DNA of 64,000 nucleotides from Shewanella electrodiphila (GTDB lineage Bacteria > Pseudomonadota > Gammaproteobacteria > Enterobacterales > Shewanellaceae), in the NCBI RefSeq assembly GCF_023283985.1, contig NZ_JAKIKU010000001.1, positions 1 through 64,000 on the forward strand. Direction: 5' to 3'. A program made the translations under genes and the position numbers. The notes under the pieces are model-generated. The model searched no databases. It was not told where the DNA came from and saw only the letters and a list, made by a program, of their open reading frames with translations. Within the stretch, counting starts at the first letter, position 1, and every line of letters begins with the position of its first letter. Of the stretch, positions 8,052 to 17,593 are shown piece after piece.

Positions 8052-9518
8052 ATGTTAATTTTCTTTATTTGTATTGCGTTGTTAATCCTCGCTTACAAGT
8101 TCTACAGTCCTTTTGTAGAGCGTCAAGCAGGCATTGACCCCAACGCAAAAACACCACAAAAACGTTTTGAGGACGGTGTCGATTATGTCGAAGTTCATCC
8201 AGTTAAAGCGTATCTGATTCAATTCCTTAATGTTGCAGGTGTCGGTCCAATTTTTGGTCCAATTCTTGGTGCGTTATATGGCCCAATCGCATTAGTATGG
8301 ATTGTGCTTGGTAATATTATTGGCGGTGCTGTTCACGATTACTTCTCTGGTGTGCTAAGTATCAAAGAAGATGGTAAAAGTTTGCCTGAAATCGCAGGTC
8401 ACTATTTTAATATCTACTTTAAAGGTGTGATGCTGATTTTCACTGCGATGTTACTATTCTTCGTCGGTGTTGTTTTCATTATGAGTCCAGCAGGTCTTCT
8501 GAGTAATCTTGAATACTTTGAAGGGACCATTTTTGCTAATAACGTATTTTGGGTTGTATTAATCTTAGCTTACTACTTCTTAGCAACGTTATTGCCTATC
8601 GATAAAATCATTACCAAGCTTTATCCTATTTTTGGTTTATTGATGATTGTGATGACAACCTCTATCGCAGTTGCTTTATTAATTAGTGCGCCACAGTTAC
8701 CAGAAGTTGGCGATATATTTGCTTACTTCGACCACAGCCATTACAACAATGATTTATTAGCGCCAAACCCTGATGGGCTACCTGTTTGGCCATTACTATT
8801 TGTAACTATTACCTGTGGTGCAATTAGTGGTTTTCATTCTACTCAGGCGCCAATTATGGCGCGTTGTTTGACGAACGAGAAATACGTGCGCCCTGTGTAT
8901 TACGGTGCAATGATGTCTGAAGGTATTGTGGCATGTGTATGGGCACTAGCGGGTATTGCTGCTTTCCCTGGTGGTTATGTTGAGCTGAAAAGTATTCTTG
9001 ATGCTGGTGGTCCAGGTTTGGTCGTTAACCAAGTTGCCAGTACTTACCTAGGTGTTGCGGGTGGCATTATGGCGATTATCGCCGTAGCTATTTTCCCTAT
9101 TACGTCAGGTGATACCGCTTTCCGTTCACTGCGTCTAACAATTATCGATGCGTTTAATATTCCTCAAAGCATGCGTAACCGTCTATTAGTTGCGATTCCA
9201 ATTTTAATCATTGCTTACTTTATGACTAAAATTGATTTCTCTTTGATTTGGCGCTATTTCGCTTTCTCAAACATGCTGCTTTCAACCAGTGTTTTATGGT
9301 TAGCCACTAAGTACTTATTTGACCGTGGTACTTTCCATTGGATTGTGAGTTTGCCGGCGATTATTGGTACCTGTGTCACCGTGTCTTACATTATGACTGC
9401 AGGTATTGGTTTAGGCTTGCCCCAGTCGTTAAGTCAGCCTGTTGGTATCGCAACCGGTATTGTCTGCTTAATTGGGCTTATCATCGCCCATAACAAGCGA
9501 AAAGCTGTGACTCAATAA
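8052..9518 (+). CDS. cstA: CstA-family carbon starvation permease
   Basis: 488 residues, a very hydrophobic inner-membrane protein with around a dozen TM segments. The N-terminal family signatures are visible: the FVER...GIDPNAKTP stretch, the VGPIFGPILGALYGP motif, and GGAVHDYFSG. CstA-family proteins import peptides or pyruvate. This is the shorter form of the family (E. coli CstA is about 700 residues), so the exact substrate is open. The ribosome-binding site before the ATG is weak (A-rich). The gene is monocistronic, ending in a strong terminator at 9534. The symbol refers to family level. Confidence 0.82.
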   Translation: MLIFFICIALLILAYKFYSPFVERQAGIDPNAKTPQKRFEDGVDYVEVHPVKAYLIQFLNVAGVGPIFGPILGALYGPIALVWIVLGNIIGGAVHDYFSGVLSIKEDGKSLPEIAGHYFNIYFKGVMLIFTAMLLFFVGVVFIMSPAGLLSNLEYFEGTIFANNVFWVVLILAYYFLATLLPIDKIITKLYPIFGLLMIVMTTSIAVALLISAPQLPEVGDIFAYFDHSHYNNDLLAPNPDGLPVWPLLFVTITCGAISGFHSTQAPIMARCLTNEKYVRPVYYGAMMSEGIVACVWALAGIAAFPGGYVELKSILDAGGPGLVVNQVASTYLGVAGGIMAIIAVAIFPITSGDTAFRSLRLTIIDAFNIPQSMRNRLLVAIPILIIAYFMTKIDFSLIWRYFAFSNMLLSTSVLWLATKYLFDRGTFHWIVSLPAIIGTCVTVSYIMTAGIGLGLPQSLSQPVGIATGIVCLIGLIIAHNKRKAVTQ

Positions 9519-9533
9519 GCGTTAGCTATAATC

Positions 9534-9562
9534 AAAAAGGACTGCATTAGCAGTCCTTTTTT
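9534..9562 (+). terminator. rho-independent terminator after cstA-like gene
   Basis: AAAAAGGACTGC and GCAGTCCTTTTTT form a perfect stem with a short ATTA loop, ending in a T run, 15 bases after the stop codon. Confidence 0.9.
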
Positions 9563-9875
9563 GTTGCTGATATTTACAACAAGTAAAATCGAGATAAGAA
9601 TGAACCGTTAGTCGCAATCAGCTGCAGTTAGTTGTGAATCAATAAAAAGCGATTGAATCACTGATGAGTTAGAGATTAAACAATACTCTTTAACGAGTGA
9701 TTGCGTAGTCTGGGAATTAATTCGGCTTTTAGGGAACAACTTGGCGGACAAGTGGGCTTGAACGGCAAAAGCGAGCAACTTACTACATTCTTGCCTATAA
9801 AGGATAATAATTTAAATTTGAGCATTGAGCATTGAGCATTGATTAAAGAGGCAGGGTGAGGTTGTCACCCATGTA
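9563..9875. repeat. intergenic region with 7-bp triplication
   Basis: Between the cstA-like terminator and the convergent GGDEF/EAL gene. It contains three perfect tandem copies of TGAGCAT (9819-9839) plus a partial fourth. I see nothing else here. Confidence 0.6.
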
Positions 9876-11792
9876 TCATGACTTAGATGGTGAGCAGACG
9901 CCTGTGCCAGTCAACGCAATATGATTTAAATTGTTCTTAATCACCTTATTACCGACGTCATAGGAAGATTCAGGGCGACTAATTAAATAACCTTGGACGC
10001 AGTGAATACCAAGGTTTTTGATCAATTCAAACTGCGAGGCAACTTCAACCCCTTCAGCCACGACTTTGAGGTTTAATGTTTTTCCTAAGCCACTGATTGA
10101 ATTTAATATCTTTTCGTACTTAGGGTTAATTGTGGCTTGGTCGATAAACAACTTATCAATTTTAATCACATCCACAGGTAAGTTAGCAAGGGTGGATAAT
10201 GAGCTGAAACCCGTACCAAAATCATCAATGGCAATTAATACCCCTTCTTTACGTAGGTTTTCCAAATCTTGAATAATCTTTTCGGAAGCATGGAAAAGGC
10301 AAGACTCAGTTATCTCAAGTAATAAGGCACTTGGTGGTAAACCTGTTTTAGTTAAGGTGTCCATAACCCAGTCATAAATAGGTAAGTACTTTAATTGTAC
10401 GCCAGAGATATTGACTGACATTCTGACTTTGTTCATTCCTGCGTTATGCCAAGCTGACATTTGGCGACAGGCTTCAAATAGTATCCAATTTCCTAGTTCA
10501 ATGATGAGGTTTGAGTCTTCGGCAATAGGAATAAATTCAGCGGGTGAAATAGGGCCTTCCACCGGGTGGTTCCAGCGTACCAGCGATTCGAAGTAATCAA
10601 TGCTGCAATCGTCAACATTTACGATAGGTTGAAAAGACAAAGTGAAGTTTTGACTGGCTATTGCTAAGCGAATCTCTTCGAGCAGGTAATGATAACGGCG
10701 AATTTTACTGCCCATTTCAGGCGAGTAAACTCTGAAAATACCGCGGCCATCAGTCTTAGCACGGTACATGGCAACGTCGGCCATTTGTAATAATGCATTC
10801 GGATTTGAAGCGCTGTCTGGGTAGGTTGCAATACCAATACTGGCACCAATTTTAATCACTTTATTGCCAAGTACGAAATCGCGTTCAATTTCTTGTAAGA
10901 CGTTTTTAGACACCTCTACGGCTCGCAAGTTATCTTCGATGTTGTCGATAAAAATAGAAAACTCATCACCACCTAAGCGAGATAAATTAAGTTCTAGGGC
11001 AAATGATTCGCTCAGTTTACTGAGTCCATTGTTACGCACAACAGTAGTGAGTCGTTCAGCCACTTGAATCAGTATTTCATCACCAAAACTATGTCCGAAA
11101 GAGTCATTAACTTGTTTGAAACCATCTAAATCGATGAAGAGTAAGGCTTGTTTGCAACCTGTCTGTTCAGCTTTTTGCAGTTGCGATTCAAGGTGTTCTA
11201 AATAGGCATGACGATCAATCAGACCTGTCAGTTTATCTTGGTAAATGCTTAATTGAGTTTGAATGTTATGTTCTTTTACGTGCTTATTGAGCTCATTAAG
11301 GGCGATGCTGATCTGGGAGAGTGTATTAGCTTGCTTACCTTGAGGTAAATCGATATTAAAATTAGCGAGTAACTTATCGGTTTCACTACGAATAAAATCT
11401 AATGAAGCGCTATTCTTTTTTTGAGATTTTGATCTTATATAAAAAGGGATTGCGTAGGCGAGTAGCACCATGAGTAAAAGTGGGATATTACTGAACATGA
11501 TCATTTCGCTGAACACATCTTTTATTTTTATCACACTGAGGCTTGATTCAGCCCTATTTAATACAGCGAAATAATATTGCTCAGATTTTACAATATCGTT
11601 TTCAAGAAAAAGAAACTTTTCCCAGCTGGCATTGACGTTGACAACATCAGAATTATTTACATCGATTATTTTATGATGAAAGTTATTGCTATGAATAGCC
11701 TGTAAACCCTGATTAAAACTAATTACAAGTAACACGTACAGCATCAAAAAGAAGCTGAAAAAGGTAAAAATTAGTTTTGAAATTTTGGTCAT
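9876..11792 (-). CDS. membrane GGDEF/EAL c-di-GMP enzyme
   Basis: 638 residues. TM segments lie at about 7-27 and 97-118 with a short periplasmic loop between, so no known sensor domain is evident. The GGDEF domain has an intact SRLGGDEF but no RxxD inhibitory site before it. The EAL domain has ESL in place of EAL (FESLVRWNHP); the Glu is kept. The other catalytic features are intact: EITES, IDDFGTGFSS, VIKIDK, VAEGVE and VQGY. It may therefore have both cyclase and phosphodiesterase activity. It is a single gene, divergent from the RegB-like kinase, with a 458-base spacer. Confidence 0.9.
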   Translation of the reverse strand: MTKISKLIFTFFSFFLMLYVLLVISFNQGLQAIHSNNFHHKIIDVNNSDVVNVNASWEKFLFLENDIVKSEQYYFAVLNRAESSLSVIKIKDVFSEMIMFSNIPLLLMVLLAYAIPFYIRSKSQKKNSASLDFIRSETDKLLANFNIDLPQGKQANTLSQISIALNELNKHVKEHNIQTQLSIYQDKLTGLIDRHAYLEHLESQLQKAEQTGCKQALLFIDLDGFKQVNDSFGHSFGDEILIQVAERLTTVVRNNGLSKLSESFALELNLSRLGGDEFSIFIDNIEDNLRAVEVSKNVLQEIERDFVLGNKVIKIGASIGIATYPDSASNPNALLQMADVAMYRAKTDGRGIFRVYSPEMGSKIRRYHYLLEEIRLAIASQNFTLSFQPIVNVDDCSIDYFESLVRWNHPVEGPISPAEFIPIAEDSNLIIELGNWILFEACRQMSAWHNAGMNKVRMSVNISGVQLKYLPIYDWVMDTLTKTGLPPSALLLEITESCLFHASEKIIQDLENLRKEGVLIAIDDFGTGFSSLSTLANLPVDVIKIDKLFIDQATINPKYEKILNSISGLGKTLNLKVVAEGVEVASQFELIKNLGIHCVQGYLISRPESSYDVGNKVIKNNLNHIALTGTGVCSPSKS

Positions 11793-12250
11793 AAAATATC
11801 TTAATGCATCGCTGTGATGTTACAGCTAGGTTTAAACCTTGTTTCACCTGGTGCGAAATTATAAATCTAAATATCTACGAATACAATAATTGCAATATTA
11901 GTCATAAATATAAAGTCTAATAAATATAAATGGTTAAGTTATCTGTGTTACACAGTTGATACAACTTGATACATAACTTCATAACATATGTGCTGCTGTA
12001 ATAGAGATTATTTGTTTTTACAAACCGAACTTAGTTACGCAAGGAACGTTTAGTGAATGTTGAATTAATGTTGTATTTTAAGTTGTTCGCAGTGTAAATA
12101 GTTTTAAACTTGAAGTATGTTATTTAAGTTACAGTTTATACTTTTATCATTTTAGTTTTAAATAAGTGTTGGGTGTAGCGTTTTTCTAATAGAGTTCATG
12201 ATTAAATGTATGACTCAAACTAAGAAAGTTGAAAAGGGCATTTCTAATCC
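11793..12250. promoter_or_regulatory. divergent regulatory region with two small palindromes
   Basis: AT-rich spacer between a GGDEF/EAL gene and the RegB-like kinase. It holds a 13-bp palindrome CTGTG-TTA-CACAG (11943-11955) and an imperfect GCTGT-N6-ACAGC (11811-11826). Either could bind a dimeric regulator, but I cannot assign one. No gene is visible. Confidence 0.4.
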
Positions 12251-13510
12251 ATGTTGTCAAAAACAGGTCATATAGTAGGAAGTTTGAACAGCAATAAAGA
12301 GCAATTGGCATTCCTAAGGCTACTCAACCTGCTATTAAAACTCGGGCTGATTTTATTTGGTATAGAGTTATTCGATTTAACTCGTCCGCCCAATGAACTG
12401 AGTTATGTCTTGTTCCTTGAAGCTGTGTATGTGGCTTTTTGTTATCGCTATCGGTTTCAATGTATTAATACCCCATCTATTTTATTAATAACACTGATCG
12501 TTGATATTCTGTTTTGGTCTACTTGGCTTTTTTACACCGGTGGGGCAACTAACGCCTTTGTATCACTGCTGTTATTACCTGTCGCTATTGGTGCGGTAAC
12601 ACTTCCGCGCTGGGCACCGTGGATACTGACCTTTCTTTCGACCAGTTTATACACCCTGATGATGTTGACTATGCCAGAAAATCGGATTCGTCATCATGGC
12701 ATGGATATGAGTTCACACTACCTTGGTATGTGGTTTAACTTTGTTATTTCGGCCTTGGTACTCACGATTACGGTTGGTTATATTGCAAAGCGGGTGAGAC
12801 AAAAAAATGCCCAACTAAGCTATTTACGTGAAGCGCAATTACGTCAAGAAAAACTGTTAGCTTTAGGCACCGTCTCTGCGCAAATGGCACACCAAATGGC
12901 GACGCCTTTATCCACCTTAAGGTTGCTAGTCGATGAACTTGTTGAAGATGGCACAGCAAAAGACATCGAGCCTGAAATGCAACAAGCTTTAACTCGATGC
13001 GAAACCACTTTAGCCGATTTAAGATTGGCCACCGAATCCATTCGTCAGCAAAAAGCTTACCCTCAAAAAGTCGATAAACTAGTGAGTAACTTACATGAGC
13101 AAGTGCAATTACTTATGCCTGAAACTGAGCTCACCATTGAAATCGATACTTTAACTGCTTATCCCGCAGTGAATGCTGATACCAGCTTGTTGCCAGCGTT
13201 ACTGGCCTTAATTGAAAATGGCGCGAGAGCCAGTTTAGAAAACATCCAAAAAGCGCAGGTGACTTTATCAGTGACTTCAGGTGACTCTGGACAATTATGT
13301 TTCAATATTCGTGATTTCGGCAAAGGCATGAATGCAAAAGAGTTGTCTGAACTGGGTAATAATGTGGTTACTAATCCAAAAGGCATGGGCATAGGTGTGT
13401 TACTTAGTCATGCAAGTTTTGAACGTTTAGGTGGTCAATTAAGTTTGTCACGCCATAACCAAGGAGGCACTATCGCATCTGTGATGTTGCCAGCAAATTA
13501 TGATGAATAA
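12251..13510 (+). CDS. regB: RegB/PrrB-like redox sensor histidine kinase
   Basis: 419 residues with six TM segments in residues about 22-180 and a cytoplasmic kinase core. The phosphoacceptor is His214 in AHQMATPLS, which resembles the RegB AHELGTPL box. The ATPase part shows ENGARAS (N box), RDFGKGM (G1) and GMGIGVLLSH (G2). The membrane part has GGATNAF (98-104), close to the conserved RegB quinone-site heptad GG-x-x-NPF but with Ala for Pro. RegB kinases sense the redox state of the ubiquinone pool. The stop overlaps the start of a RegA-like regulator. Family assignment is good; the signal is inferred. Confidence 0.85.
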   Translation: MLSKTGHIVGSLNSNKEQLAFLRLLNLLLKLGLILFGIELFDLTRPPNELSYVLFLEAVYVAFCYRYRFQCINTPSILLITLIVDILFWSTWLFYTGGATNAFVSLLLLPVAIGAVTLPRWAPWILTFLSTSLYTLMMLTMPENRIRHHGMDMSSHYLGMWFNFVISALVLTITVGYIAKRVRQKNAQLSYLREAQLRQEKLLALGTVSAQMAHQMATPLSTLRLLVDELVEDGTAKDIEPEMQQALTRCETTLADLRLATESIRQQKAYPQKVDKLVSNLHEQVQLLMPETELTIEIDTLTAYPAVNADTSLLPALLALIENGARASLENIQKAQVTLSVTSGDSGQLCFNIRDFGKGMNAKELSELGNNVVTNPKGMGIGVLLSHASFERLGGQLSLSRHNQGGTIASVMLPANYDE

Positions 13511-14048
13511 ATTGTTAATCATAGAAGATGACTTAGCGCTGTCAGCAGCGTTAGCAAGGCGATTGACTAAGCAAGGGTTTGAATGCGCGCAGTGTAATGA
13601 TGCTAGTGAAGGCTTATTAATGGCCAGACAGTTTAATCCTAGTCATATTTTATTGGATATGAAGATTGCTGAGCAAAATGGCCTTACGTTGATTAAGCCA
13701 TTGAGGGGGTTATTACCCAAGGTTAAGTTGGTACTGCTGACAGGTTATGCCAGCATCGCAACCGCAGTAGAGGCGATAAGGCTCGGTGCAGATAACTATT
13801 TAGCTAAACCTGTGGATACGCAAACCTTACTCAATGCGTTGAGCATTGAAATAGAAGATGAAGACCTTTCTGTAGCGTTTACAGAACAGCCTATTAGCCC
13901 AAAACGTCTGGAGTGGGAACACATCCAACAAGTGCTTGCTAACAATAATGGCAATGTGTCAGAAACCGCGAGGTTATTAGGTATGCATCGACGCACGCTA
14001 CAACGTAAGTTACTTAAAAAACCGATAGCAGATAATCGTCCAGCCTAA
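13500..14048 (+). CDS. regA: RegA/PrrA-like response regulator
   Basis: 182 residues: receiver domain (acidic pair EDD at 9-11, phosphoacceptor Asp53 in LLDMK, T/S in LTGYAS, Lys in AKPVD) and a Fis-type helix-turn-helix at the C-terminus (GNVSETARLLGMHRRTLQRK). That HTH is almost the textbook RegA sequence, and the length matches the family. No sigma-54 AAA domain is present. The start overlaps the kinase stop (ATGATGAA); either ATG of the pair could be used. It likely activates or represses respiratory genes in response to redox. Confidence 0.87.
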   Translation: MMNKLLIIEDDLALSAALARRLTKQGFECAQCNDASEGLLMARQFNPSHILLDMKIAEQNGLTLIKPLRGLLPKVKLVLLTGYASIATAVEAIRLGADNYLAKPVDTQTLLNALSIEIEDEDLSVAFTEQPISPKRLEWEHIQQVLANNNGNVSETARLLGMHRRTLQRKLLKKPIADNRPA

Positions 14049-14081
14049 ATCGCGCCAAAACTCATATCTACGCTCTCATCC

Positions 14082-14116
14082 AACATTAAAGCCTCATTCA
14101 ATGAGGCCTTAATGTT
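14082..14116. terminator. palindrome after regA-like gene
   Basis: AACATTAA-A-GCCTCATT pairs with ATGAGGC-C-TTAATGTT around a CA loop. It lies 34 bases after the regA stop. There is no long T run, so termination is likely but not certain. Confidence 0.6.
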
Positions 14117-14143
14117 CATGATACCTTGAGTTAGCAGGAGCTT

Positions 14144-14297
14144 AACCCTAAGCTAATAACCCTAAGCTAATAACACTAAGCTAATAACACTGTGCTAATA
14201 ACCCTAAGCTAATAACACTGTGCTAATAACCCTAAGCTAATAACCCTAAGCTAATAACACTGTGCTAATAACCCTAAGCTAATAACCCTGTGCTTAA
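14144..14297. repeat. 14-bp tandem array, 11 units
   Basis: Eleven consecutive 14-base units of AACCCTAAGCTAAT and variants AACACTGTGCTAAT and AACACTAAGCTAAT. Variants alternate in blocks, suggesting higher-order duplication of unit pairs. The last unit overlaps the stop codon of the minus-strand TonB receptor. There are no spacers, so this is not a CRISPR array. It sits between two convergent genes. Confidence 0.93.
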
Positions 14298-16363
14298 AAA
14301 CGATACTCGCCCGTTACCCAAGCTTGTAGCCCGACACCAGGCATACGCTCGCCTGGCATTAAATCGCCTCCCATAACACGGTTATATCCCGCTAAGTGAT
14401 CCTCATATTCAGTATCAAATAGATTATCTACACCCGCTTGAAGCCCCCAAGTATCAGCGTCATAACCCACTGAAGCATTGAACAAGCCATAGCCTGATGT
14501 CGTTTGCTCTAACTGGGTGCTTGAGACATTGTTTTGTGCACTGAATCCCACAGCTTCCATGCGTGCACGCCAGCCATTGTGTTGATAGTTTATGCCTAGC
14601 AATATTTTAGGTGGCGCAATACGGTAGAGATTATCATCAATGTCTTTACGTTCGCCGCTGATGTAGTTCGCTAACATATCAAAAGAAAATTCATCATTGA
14701 GTTGATAATTGGCGTTGATATCTATGCCCATTAGGGCTGCATCAACGTTGGCAAATTGCATTGGGTTACTGTCGCCCATCATTGCCGCAGCCATAATCAC
14801 CGCAGGATCAGTGGAAGGAATGCCTTGAATGTAATCATCAATTTGATGATAGAAAACCCGTGGGCTAATCGTGAGTTTATCTGCGTGATAATCAGCACCA
14901 AGTTCAAACTGATAAGCGGTTTCTAATGCTAATGACACATCACCGACATAAGTGCGCCCATCAGCTAAACCACCCGTTGACTGCATGGGGACCCACAAAT
15001 AGCGTTGCTGATAACTGGCAGGTGACTGCTTATGTGCAAAACCCATAATCCAACTAAGCTCAGGACTCACTTGATAACGGCCATTAATTACTGCATCAAT
15101 GCCGGTTTCTGATTGCGCGCGATCGGCGTTATTAAACCTTTGCATCAACAGATTAACTGCAGGCATTATCATCGCCATAGAGTGACTGACTTGCTCTGCA
15201 TCGGATTGGTAATATTTAACCCGAGCTCCAAGCTCCCAATGCCAAGCATTAAAGGCCTGCTGCCACTGCACAAAGGCGCTGTATTTATCATCACTGACGC
15301 CAGAAAAATTATCGACTAAAAACATTGGATTTTCAGGATTGGTAATCACAGAGTCATGTTCACTTAACTGGCTGTCTACTCCCCATTGCCATTGCTCGTT
15401 ACTTATTGAAAAGTGGGCATCATAACTAGTGCTATCAGCGTTGTTGTAACGTGCGCCCATAGATGGCATTAAATTGCGTTCAGAAAAGTTATCCATACCA
15501 TGACGGGCGTCGCTGTATGCCAGATGCCAGTTAATTTCCCAATCATTGAGTGTGTGTATACCATCGAATTTAACTCTATCAGTACGAATGAAATCAATGT
15601 CCATTGGTAATGCGGGTGTGCCTGCATCTGTGGTTTCACTATGCAGATAGTTAATGCCTATGGACTCATTTTGACGGGTATTATCCGCAAGGTTAAATCG
15701 ATATTGACCGCCAAAAACTTGCTTGTCATAAGTGGTGGGTGAAATTTCATTGCCATTACCGGTTTCGCTATTGTCATTGCCGTGCATATCATCTGCAAAG
15801 ACGAGAATACCGTGACTATCATTAGCGAGATTAGCTTTACCGCTAATGGCTGTGCGAGCACCATTGGTTTGATATTGACCTGCTAGTTCCGCTGAGTGTT
15901 GCTCAAATTGAACCTGAGTTTGAATCACGTTTACACTGCCACCTAATGTATCAATACCCGATGATACAGGTGCAATACCACGATAAAGCTCAACTCGCTC
16001 AGTCATGCTAATACTGGGATAACTTAGCGGTGTATCCATGGCATTAGGCCCTGCGCTAGCAAGACTGGCACCATCAATTTTACTATTAACACGATCGCCA
16101 GACAGGCCACGATATTGAACCATACCGGTTAAAGGCCCATTAGCATTCACTGCAGCTCCTGGTAATGCTTTAACCGCTTGCGCAATATCAACAGTTGGCG
16201 AGATATCTTTGGGGCTAACAAGCATGATAGGCGTGGCCACTGAACCGCTGATGTTAATCACTTCAATGATCTCATCAGCTTGAGCGTTACAGTGGAAGAG
16301 GGTACTTAGCGCGGCAACAGGTAAAGCAGATAACAAAGAGTACTCAGATAAATTTAGCTTCAT
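14294..16363 (-). CDS. TonB-dependent receptor, OprC/NosA copper-receptor-like
   Basis: 689 residues: signal peptide ending near NAQA, plug domain about 45-150, then a barrel ending in EYRF. The plug carries GPLTGMVQYRGLSGDRV and the PNAMDTPLSYP stretch, which resemble the OprC/NosA family of TonB-dependent copper receptors. The barrel contains many Met residues, including runs such as MAMIMP and AAAMMGDSNPM, compatible with soft-metal binding. Copper as substrate is inferred. The gene follows a LysR gene on the same strand (160-base gap). Its stop codon lies inside a 14-bp repeat array. Confidence 0.8.
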   Translation of the reverse strand: MKLNLSEYSLLSALPVAALSTLFHCNAQADEIIEVINISGSVATPIMLVSPKDISPTVDIAQAVKALPGAAVNANGPLTGMVQYRGLSGDRVNSKIDGASLASAGPNAMDTPLSYPSISMTERVELYRGIAPVSSGIDTLGGSVNVIQTQVQFEQHSAELAGQYQTNGARTAISGKANLANDSHGILVFADDMHGNDNSETGNGNEISPTTYDKQVFGGQYRFNLADNTRQNESIGINYLHSETTDAGTPALPMDIDFIRTDRVKFDGIHTLNDWEINWHLAYSDARHGMDNFSERNLMPSMGARYNNADSTSYDAHFSISNEQWQWGVDSQLSEHDSVITNPENPMFLVDNFSGVSDDKYSAFVQWQQAFNAWHWELGARVKYYQSDAEQVSHSMAMIMPAVNLLMQRFNNADRAQSETGIDAVINGRYQVSPELSWIMGFAHKQSPASYQQRYLWVPMQSTGGLADGRTYVGDVSLALETAYQFELGADYHADKLTISPRVFYHQIDDYIQGIPSTDPAVIMAAAMMGDSNPMQFANVDAALMGIDINANYQLNDEFSFDMLANYISGERKDIDDNLYRIAPPKILLGINYQHNGWRARMEAVGFSAQNNVSSTQLEQTTSGYGLFNASVGYDADTWGLQAGVDNLFDTEYEDHLAGYNRVMGGDLMPGERMPGVGLQAWVTGEYRF

Positions 16364-16523
16364 ATTATGTTTTTATTGAAGAATCGTATGTTAATGCTCT
16401 GTGTTATTTAGTGGTGACACAATTAGAATATCCTAAACTGCGACAAGATGTCGCAGGGCCATTCAGCTTTATTCCACTTTAATGTAACCAACAGAAGTTT
16501 GGGGCAGTGCATTAATTAGCTCA

Positions 16524-17438
16524 TTACTTTTTCATAATAAAAATGTTGTTGTCATTTTGGGTTTGCATATATTGCTCAATAATGGCCCTCGCTCGAAGAA
16601 ATACAGGCCCAAGATGTAATCTTCGACTCGTTAAACAGTCAATTGTATTAATCCAACCATTGGGCTCGTATTCAACATCTAACTTGACGAGTTTGCCTTC
16701 CTCTATGGCTGGTGTAACCATTTCCTCAGGTAGAATCGACCAACCGACTCCTTGTTGAGTCAGTTCATTCATAAGATAATGACTATTGGCATGCCATCGC
16801 TGTGAGCTTATCCCATAACTAAACCACAGCTCTTGCCCTGTGTTGGCGCGAAGTACGACCTGCCTGTGCTGACGTAAATCAATGTCTTTAATACGGCGCA
16901 TTTGGGTTAAAGGGTGACTCGGGGCAGCAAGTGTAATGAATCGAGTGTAACCAATGGTGCTGAAATCAACTTGATCTTGGATTTTCCCGTCTGCATAAAC
17001 TATTCCCATATGAGCACTACCGTTACTGACGAGCTGGCCAATATCCAGTGTTGATTCTGCGATGATCTCGATATTAGTAATCGGGAACTCATCAGCCAAT
17101 TTAGCTAATTGGCTCAGTAATGCAGGGCTGATTAAGCTTTCTTCGATAGCAATGATCAATTCGTGTTCATGTTGTAATTCTAAAGAGGCTATCTTTTGAT
17201 CAAAATGCAGTTGTTGCAGCATGAGGGCTTTCACTGCTGGGAGTAAAGCTTCACCTTCTTTGGTCAGTGATGGCGTATTACCACTACGATCAAATAAGGT
17301 TTGATTAATACTCACTTCTAAATTGGAAATTGCTTGGCTAATGCCTGATTGCGCTCGCTGCAGTTTCCTTGCCGCTGCAGAGAAAGAACCGGTATCGCAA
17401 ACTGTAATGAATATTTTTAGTTGCTCTAAACTGTACAT
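16524..17438 (-). CDS. LysR-family regulator (probable regulator of the PACE gene)
   Basis: 304 residues: N-terminal winged HTH (MYSLEQLKIFITVCDTGSFS start, AARKLQRAQSGISQAISNLE) and a periplasmic-binding-like effector domain from about residue 90. It is divergent from the PACE efflux gene with 155 bases between. In Acinetobacter the PACE protein AceI is controlled by a divergent LysR regulator, AceR, so the same arrangement is likely here. It could also affect the TonB receptor downstream on its own strand. Confidence 0.85.
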   Translation of the reverse strand: MYSLEQLKIFITVCDTGSFSAAARKLQRAQSGISQAISNLEVSINQTLFDRSGNTPSLTKEGEALLPAVKALMLQQLHFDQKIASLELQHEHELIIAIEESLISPALLSQLAKLADEFPITNIEIIAESTLDIGQLVSNGSAHMGIVYADGKIQDQVDFSTIGYTRFITLAAPSHPLTQMRRIKDIDLRQHRQVVLRANTGQELWFSYGISSQRWHANSHYLMNELTQQGVGWSILPEEMVTPAIEEGKLVKLDVEYEPNGWINTIDCLTSRRLHLGPVFLRARAIIEQYMQTQNDNNIFIMKK

Positions 17439-17489
17439 TCAATAATCGCCTCATTGTATAGCATCGCTTCGGAACAGTCATATTAAGCT

Positions 17490-17504
17490 ATCACTTTTAG
17501 TGAT
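17490..17504. promoter_or_regulatory. putative LysR operator
   Basis: ATCACT-TTT-AGTGAT is a perfect dyad in the LysR/PACE divergent spacer, of the size expected for a LysR T-N11-A site. It lies 66 bases before the LysR gene (as transcribed) and 90 bases before the PACE start. Confidence 0.45.
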
Positions 17505-17593
17505 GGTTGTTAACTTTTGTTAGGTGAATATGCAAGTCATAATCCAACTCGATTTAATTCAGAATCCTATGTGTAAAGTAAGTTGAGGTTGTT

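Noticed and set aside
14144..14297. CRISPR array
   Set aside because: Units are directly adjacent with no unique spacers, and no cas genes are present.
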